Shown one piece after another: positions 60,960 to 64,000 of a stretch of DNA of 64,000 nucleotides; within the stretch, counting starts at the first letter, position 1; the number at the start of each line of letters is the position of its first letter. This DNA is from Microbulbifer sp. MKSA007. GTDB lineage: Bacteria > Pseudomonadota > Gammaproteobacteria > Pseudomonadales > Cellvibrionaceae. The notes beneath the pieces are model-generated. The model ran no database searches. It had not been told where the DNA came from and saw only the letters and a list, made by a program, of their open reading frames with translations. The position numbers were made by a program, and so were the translations under genes. The stretch spans positions 2,129,501-2,193,500 of the forward strand of contig CP128433.1 of the NCBI GenBank assembly GCA_032615215.1, written 5' to 3'.

Positions 60960-61985
60960 TTGATCAAGAAAGTTTCTTTAATCATTGGCACGATAGTATT
61001 CCTTCTGGTGTTAGCCTGTACTGTTTGGGTCCTTACAACACCCCCGCTTCCCAAAGATATCCAGAAACAGCTAAATTTGAGTCTTGAGAAACCACTACCT
61101 GAACTGATCTCCGGTCAGAGCGGATATGTTCGCTCAGGGAGCCTTAAAATTTGGTATCAACTTAAAAGCCCAGAGGGGATACCTGTTCGTGGCACAGTGT
61201 TACTGATAAACGGTATGGGCTCTTCTTCTTTGTACTGGCCATCTGAAGTCTATGAGCCACTCTTAGCTGCTGGCTATCAAGTACTACTCACCGATCATCG
61301 TGGCTGCGGTGCCTCGAGTTGGGTTACCAACTGGGCTAAGGAGACCGCTTACGACCTTTCCGACATGATGCGCGATAACCTTGCGGTTATGGACTCCCTG
61401 GGGATTAAGCAAGTTCATGTTATGGGCGCCTCAATGGGAGGGATGATTGCGCAAGAAATGGCCCTGCAATTCCCCAATCGCTTGAAAAGCCTTACTTCAA
61501 TCATGTCCTCAGGTTTTCTCGACGACCCCGAGTTACCCCAGGGAAAAACCTTCAGATACAATATGCTTCGGCTATTTCTTCGCTATGGACTCAGTGGCTC
61601 CGATGAGGGTATGGCTAAGTTGATGGTAAGTACTTATCACAGTCTTCAGGGGCAGGGAGGCTTTGATGTTGAACATATTGCACACACCACTCTCTACGAA
61701 CTACGTCATAGGCAAGGATTTGATCATAATCTGCCAATTCAGCAATTTACAGCAATCTCTCTTTCTGGCTCGCGATTAGAGCGATTGGAGGGCTTAGAGG
61801 TCCCCACTATGGTTATCCACGGTGATAGAGATCCCCTGTTAAGTATTGCTCAAGCCAAAAAGTATGCAGCTCGCATTCCTGGTGCTAAAACGTTGTGGGT
61901 AGAAGGTATGGGCCATGCCATGGCACCTGTATATGTGAAACAATGGATGGAGCATGGAGTACAATTTTTGGAAGCTAATAACTAA
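60960..61985 (+). CDS. Membrane-anchored alpha/beta hydrolase
   Basis: A 341-residue protein with an N-terminal anchor (IKKVSLIIGTIVFLLVLACTVWVL). The hydrolase domain has LLINGMGSSSLYWP, DHRGCGASS, GASMGGMIAQEMAL (nucleophile Ser), IHGDRDPLLS (acid) and EGMGHAMAP (base His). Group members include proline-iminopeptidase- and lactonase-like proteins; substrate unknown. The TTG at 60960 was chosen as start because GGAGG lies 6 bases upstream and the anchor starts there; an ATG at 60849 adds an unlikely stretch. Confidence 0.8.
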   Translation: MIKKVSLIIGTIVFLLVLACTVWVLTTPPLPKDIQKQLNLSLEKPLPELISGQSGYVRSGSLKIWYQLKSPEGIPVRGTVLLINGMGSSSLYWPSEVYEPLLAAGYQVLLTDHRGCGASSWVTNWAKETAYDLSDMMRDNLAVMDSLGIKQVHVMGASMGGMIAQEMALQFPNRLKSLTSIMSSGFLDDPELPQGKTFRYNMLRLFLRYGLSGSDEGMAKLMVSTYHSLQGQGGFDVEHIAHTTLYELRHRQGFDHNLPIQQFTAISLSGSRLERLEGLEVPTMVIHGDRDPLLSIAQAKKYAARIPGAKTLWVEGMGHAMAPVYVKQWMEHGVQFLEANN

Positions 61986-62027
61986 TGCCGGGATATCACT
62001 ATTTACACTAAATGGGCTTACAAAAAG

Positions 62028-62057
62028 AAAAGGCCTCAGGATTACTGAGGCCTTTTT
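62028..62057. terminator. Bidirectional rho-independent terminator
   Basis: AAAAGGCCTCAG (62028-62039) and CTGAGGCCTTTTT (62045-62057) form a 12-bp stem with a T run on the right and an A run on the left, so it can end both the hydrolase and the LPMO transcripts, which are convergent. Confidence 0.88.
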
Positions 62058-62116
62058 GTTATATGCTGGTAGTCGAAGTTTCTAACAGTTAATATTTTTG
62101 GCTGGCGGTCCTTAAC

Positions 62117-63663
62117 TTAACGCCAAACACCCCATTGGCCGGTTGTACCCGGCTCCTCGCCCCTTGTCCACCATCCGGCAGTCCATGTTTCACCATTGTG
62201 GCTAACGATATCACCTGCGGTGTAGATTTCGTTGCTATCCCAAGCTTGAATACTGGGATCTGTGGGATCTGTGGGATCTGTGGGATCTGTGGGATCTGTG
62301 GGATCTGTGGGATCTGTGGGATCTGTGGGATCTGTGGGATCTGTGGTAGTTGATGGTTCAACAGTAAATGAGTAGATCTCGTCATCAACAGCAGAGTCAC
62401 CGCTTACGGTTAACTTGAAACTTAATTCATGCTGTTCATTTGTTAAGCTTGACGTGTCGATTACCAGTGCACCACTGGGCCCGGTTGCGGTTTCAACAGG
62501 GCTTCCACTTACCTGTGACCATTCCGTATTATTGATATTTCCGGCGCTTTCTCCCGATGAAAGTACCACTAAATCCCCGTGTTCTACTCTAGCTATATCA
62601 AGCGGTTTTAAAACCTTAGGTGTGATAGCAGCTATTAATTCACTACCGTTGCTTGTAATAGTGAATTGACCGGAGGCACGTGAGTCTTTGGAGTTGAAGT
62701 AGTTACCATGTAAATCACCCTGGAAGTACATGTAATGATTCATTTCTTCATGCCAGCGACCAATAAAAACATTTCCATTGTGGTTTGATTGGTACCAGCC
62801 GGTGACTTGAGAAGCTAAAAGCCTGTCCCAGTCATTCTTATTATCCTCGGTAATTGCCAGCGAAAATGATGAGTGTTCCTCACCATTTTTATTGAATACC
62901 GTATAATTGACGGTGTCCCCCACATTAACCGAATCTATACTAATGTCTTCTGGAATAAAGGTGTTGCCTTGAATCAGGTGCGGCTGTGTGGTGCCGGGAT
63001 CAGGTTCGCTAGGCGGTTCAACATCACTATTTACAATAGTGATATCACTACAGTTGTAGAAGCCTTCACCAACTGGGTCTACTCGCTGCCAACGTACAAA
63101 TAAAATTGCATTACCTACCCTGTCTTCTGGAATGGTGACATTCATTCGATATTGACCATTGACGACAGGTACGTCCCCTTCTTCCTGGATAAGCTCAAGG
63201 TCATCCCATGCCAGTGGTTGTGACAGGTCTGCATCCGCTTTCGTAAGGTAAAACTCCCAAAAAGATGGATTGTGTGGCGCTGTTGCCTGGAATACGTACT
63301 CGAATGTTCCAGCATTAACTTCTACACGGGTCCAGGCATCAGTTGCTGCGCCCATCCCTTTTTTCTGCGAATCATTTGCATAGCAAAGAGTTCCATCAGG
63401 AATGGCACTTTTTACAGCGGCAGAATTATTGTAGTCAGGGATGTTAATAGAGAATTCGTTGTGTTGTTGGAAAGGATAAGATCCAGAAATGGATTTTGCC
63501 AGGGCACAGCCTGGATTGGATGGTGTTCCAGACCAGATATTGCCTTGATCATAGCAAATTTTTTGCCTGGCTTTTGGAAATTCAGACCAGCCGTGAGCGT
63601 GTACTTGTAAGCTGAAAGGTATCAGCAACATTGTCGCAAGCGCGCTTTTTTTCTTAAAAGCAT
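62117..63663 (-). CDS. AA10 lytic polysaccharide monooxygenase with CBM5/12 (chitin-type), leader frameshifted
   Basis: A multidomain secreted chitin-active protein. The mature protein starts HGWSEFP (His1 of the copper His brace); the second His is in TAPHNPSFWEFY. The AA10 domain is about residues 1-195 of the mature form. Next come a GbpA-like domain (FIPEDISIDSVNVGDTVNYTV), an Ig/PKD-like domain (about 100 residues), a linker of ten Asp-Pro-Thr-type units and a CBM5/12 (AWDSNEIYTAGDIVSHNGETW). It oxidises chitin chains with copper. The intact frame from 63631 has only a 12-residue leader. With one extra A in the A7 run (63646-63652), the ATG at 63663 with GGAG upstream gives a normal leader MLLRKKSALATMLLIPFSLQ. 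Confidence 0.88.
62255..62344 (+). repeat. 9-bp tandem repeat in the LPMO linker
   Basis: GGGATCTGT is repeated ten times without a base change over 90 bases. On the minus strand it encodes Asp-Pro-Thr units (nine DPT plus one DPS) of the linker before the chitin-binding module. Repeat number could vary without shifting the frame. Confidence 0.92.
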
Positions 63664-64000
63664 AAGGTTACTCCTGGTTTACATTATTCTCGTCGATTTA
63701 TTTAGAACGACTGGAATATTAAGTTCAATTTCCTGGTGAATACTGTGAAATAAGTTGGTGTTTGAGAGTGCCGGCCATTCTTTCCTTGTCACCAGGATCA
63801 AAAAATTCAGTTAGTAAATAATTACCCGTTAAAAATTGCTAATAAGACAGACCTTTCACGTGGACATGGGTTCCATGCCATACATGAATTAACATGTTTT
63901 AATAAAATTTACGTTTCCATTAATCAATAGTTGCTTGAGTAGTGGGTCAAAAAATGAAGTTATTTTTGGTGTTTTGTGACAATGTGATGGCTGTCAAAGA
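63664..64000. other. Upstream region of the LPMO gene
   Basis: About 340 bases to the end of the window. No gene supported; it should hold the LPMO promoter on the minus strand. Confidence 0.35.

Noticed and set aside
62255..62344. Regular short repeats as a possible CRISPR-like array
   Set aside because: Units are 9 bp, contiguous without spacers, and encode a Asp-Pro-Thr linker of the LPMO.

Overview
The window looks like chromosomal DNA of a marine, polysaccharide-degrading gammaproteobacterium, most like Microbulbifer or a relative in the Cellvibrionales. This rests on gene content: a chitin-type AA10 lytic polysaccharide monooxygenase with a CBM5/12 tail, a GH65/beta-phosphoglucomutase/LacI sugar locus, a one-chain indolepyruvate oxidoreductase, an ECF11/ChrR photo-oxidative stress regulon, and many alpha/beta hydrolases. 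No rRNA, tRNA, CRISPR array or prophage was seen.

Layout. 0-11 kb is an AT-rich accessory region of mostly single genes: a DUF1287-like protein, a DhlA-type haloalkane dehalogenase, a GFA-type zinc protein, a secreted esterase, an EamA transporter, a divergent hydrolase/HxlR pair, a frameshifted methyltransferase, and a cluster of three related secreted beta-helix proteins (one intact, one frameshifted, one reduced to an N-terminal remnant). 11-17 kb is an alpha-glucoside phosphorolysis locus: GH65 phosphorylase and beta-phosphoglucomutase, a divergent MFS transporter and a LacI regulator, with two near-identical palindromic operators between the divergent arms. 17-25 kb holds a DHA2 exporter, a BamE-like lipoprotein, an amidohydrolase, an HSL-type esterase, an arsH without other ars genes, a P-loop kinase-like protein and two exported proteins of unknown function.

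25-33 kb starts with a striking secreted protein that joins a PI-PLC-like phosphodiesterase to C-type-lectin-like, jacalin-like and WxxW (mucin-type) segments. It continues with a PsiE-like protein, an FAD oxidoreductase divergent from a LysR regulator across a 13-bp-arm palindrome, and an EamA exporter divergent from a MocR regulator across paired direct repeats. 33-45 kb has a VOC protein, an unusual two-gene secreted oxidative cassette (a carotenoid-oxygenase-like protein with a Tat signal, followed by a plant-type gulonolactone-oxidase-like flavoprotein), an RlaP-type nucleotidyltransferase, a DUF2975/HTH pair, an S9 peptidase lipoprotein, an IS200/IS605 element and a frameshifted Lrp regulator.

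45-56 kb is GC-richer and core-like: the indolepyruvate oxidoreductase, then ECF11 sigma/ChrR divergent from a seven-gene operon (NTF2-like, SDR, FAD oxidoreductase, DUF1365, CFA-type methyltransferase, DUF2878, unknown). Matching promoter boxes can be seen on both arms. The operon is probably a membrane-lipid modification response to singlet oxygen. 56-64 kb has a glycine-zipper lipoprotein, a zinc alcohol dehydrogenase, a DUF4334 protein, a complete IS3 element with a -1 frameshift site, an anchored hydrolase and the LPMO.

A pattern across the window: at least four genes (methyltransferase, beta-helix protein, Lrp regulator, LPMO signal peptide), and probably a fifth remnant, are each broken by a single-base change in a mononucleotide run. 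This points to sequencing or assembly indels, or less likely to homopolymer phase variation, and should be settled before any of them is called a pseudogene.
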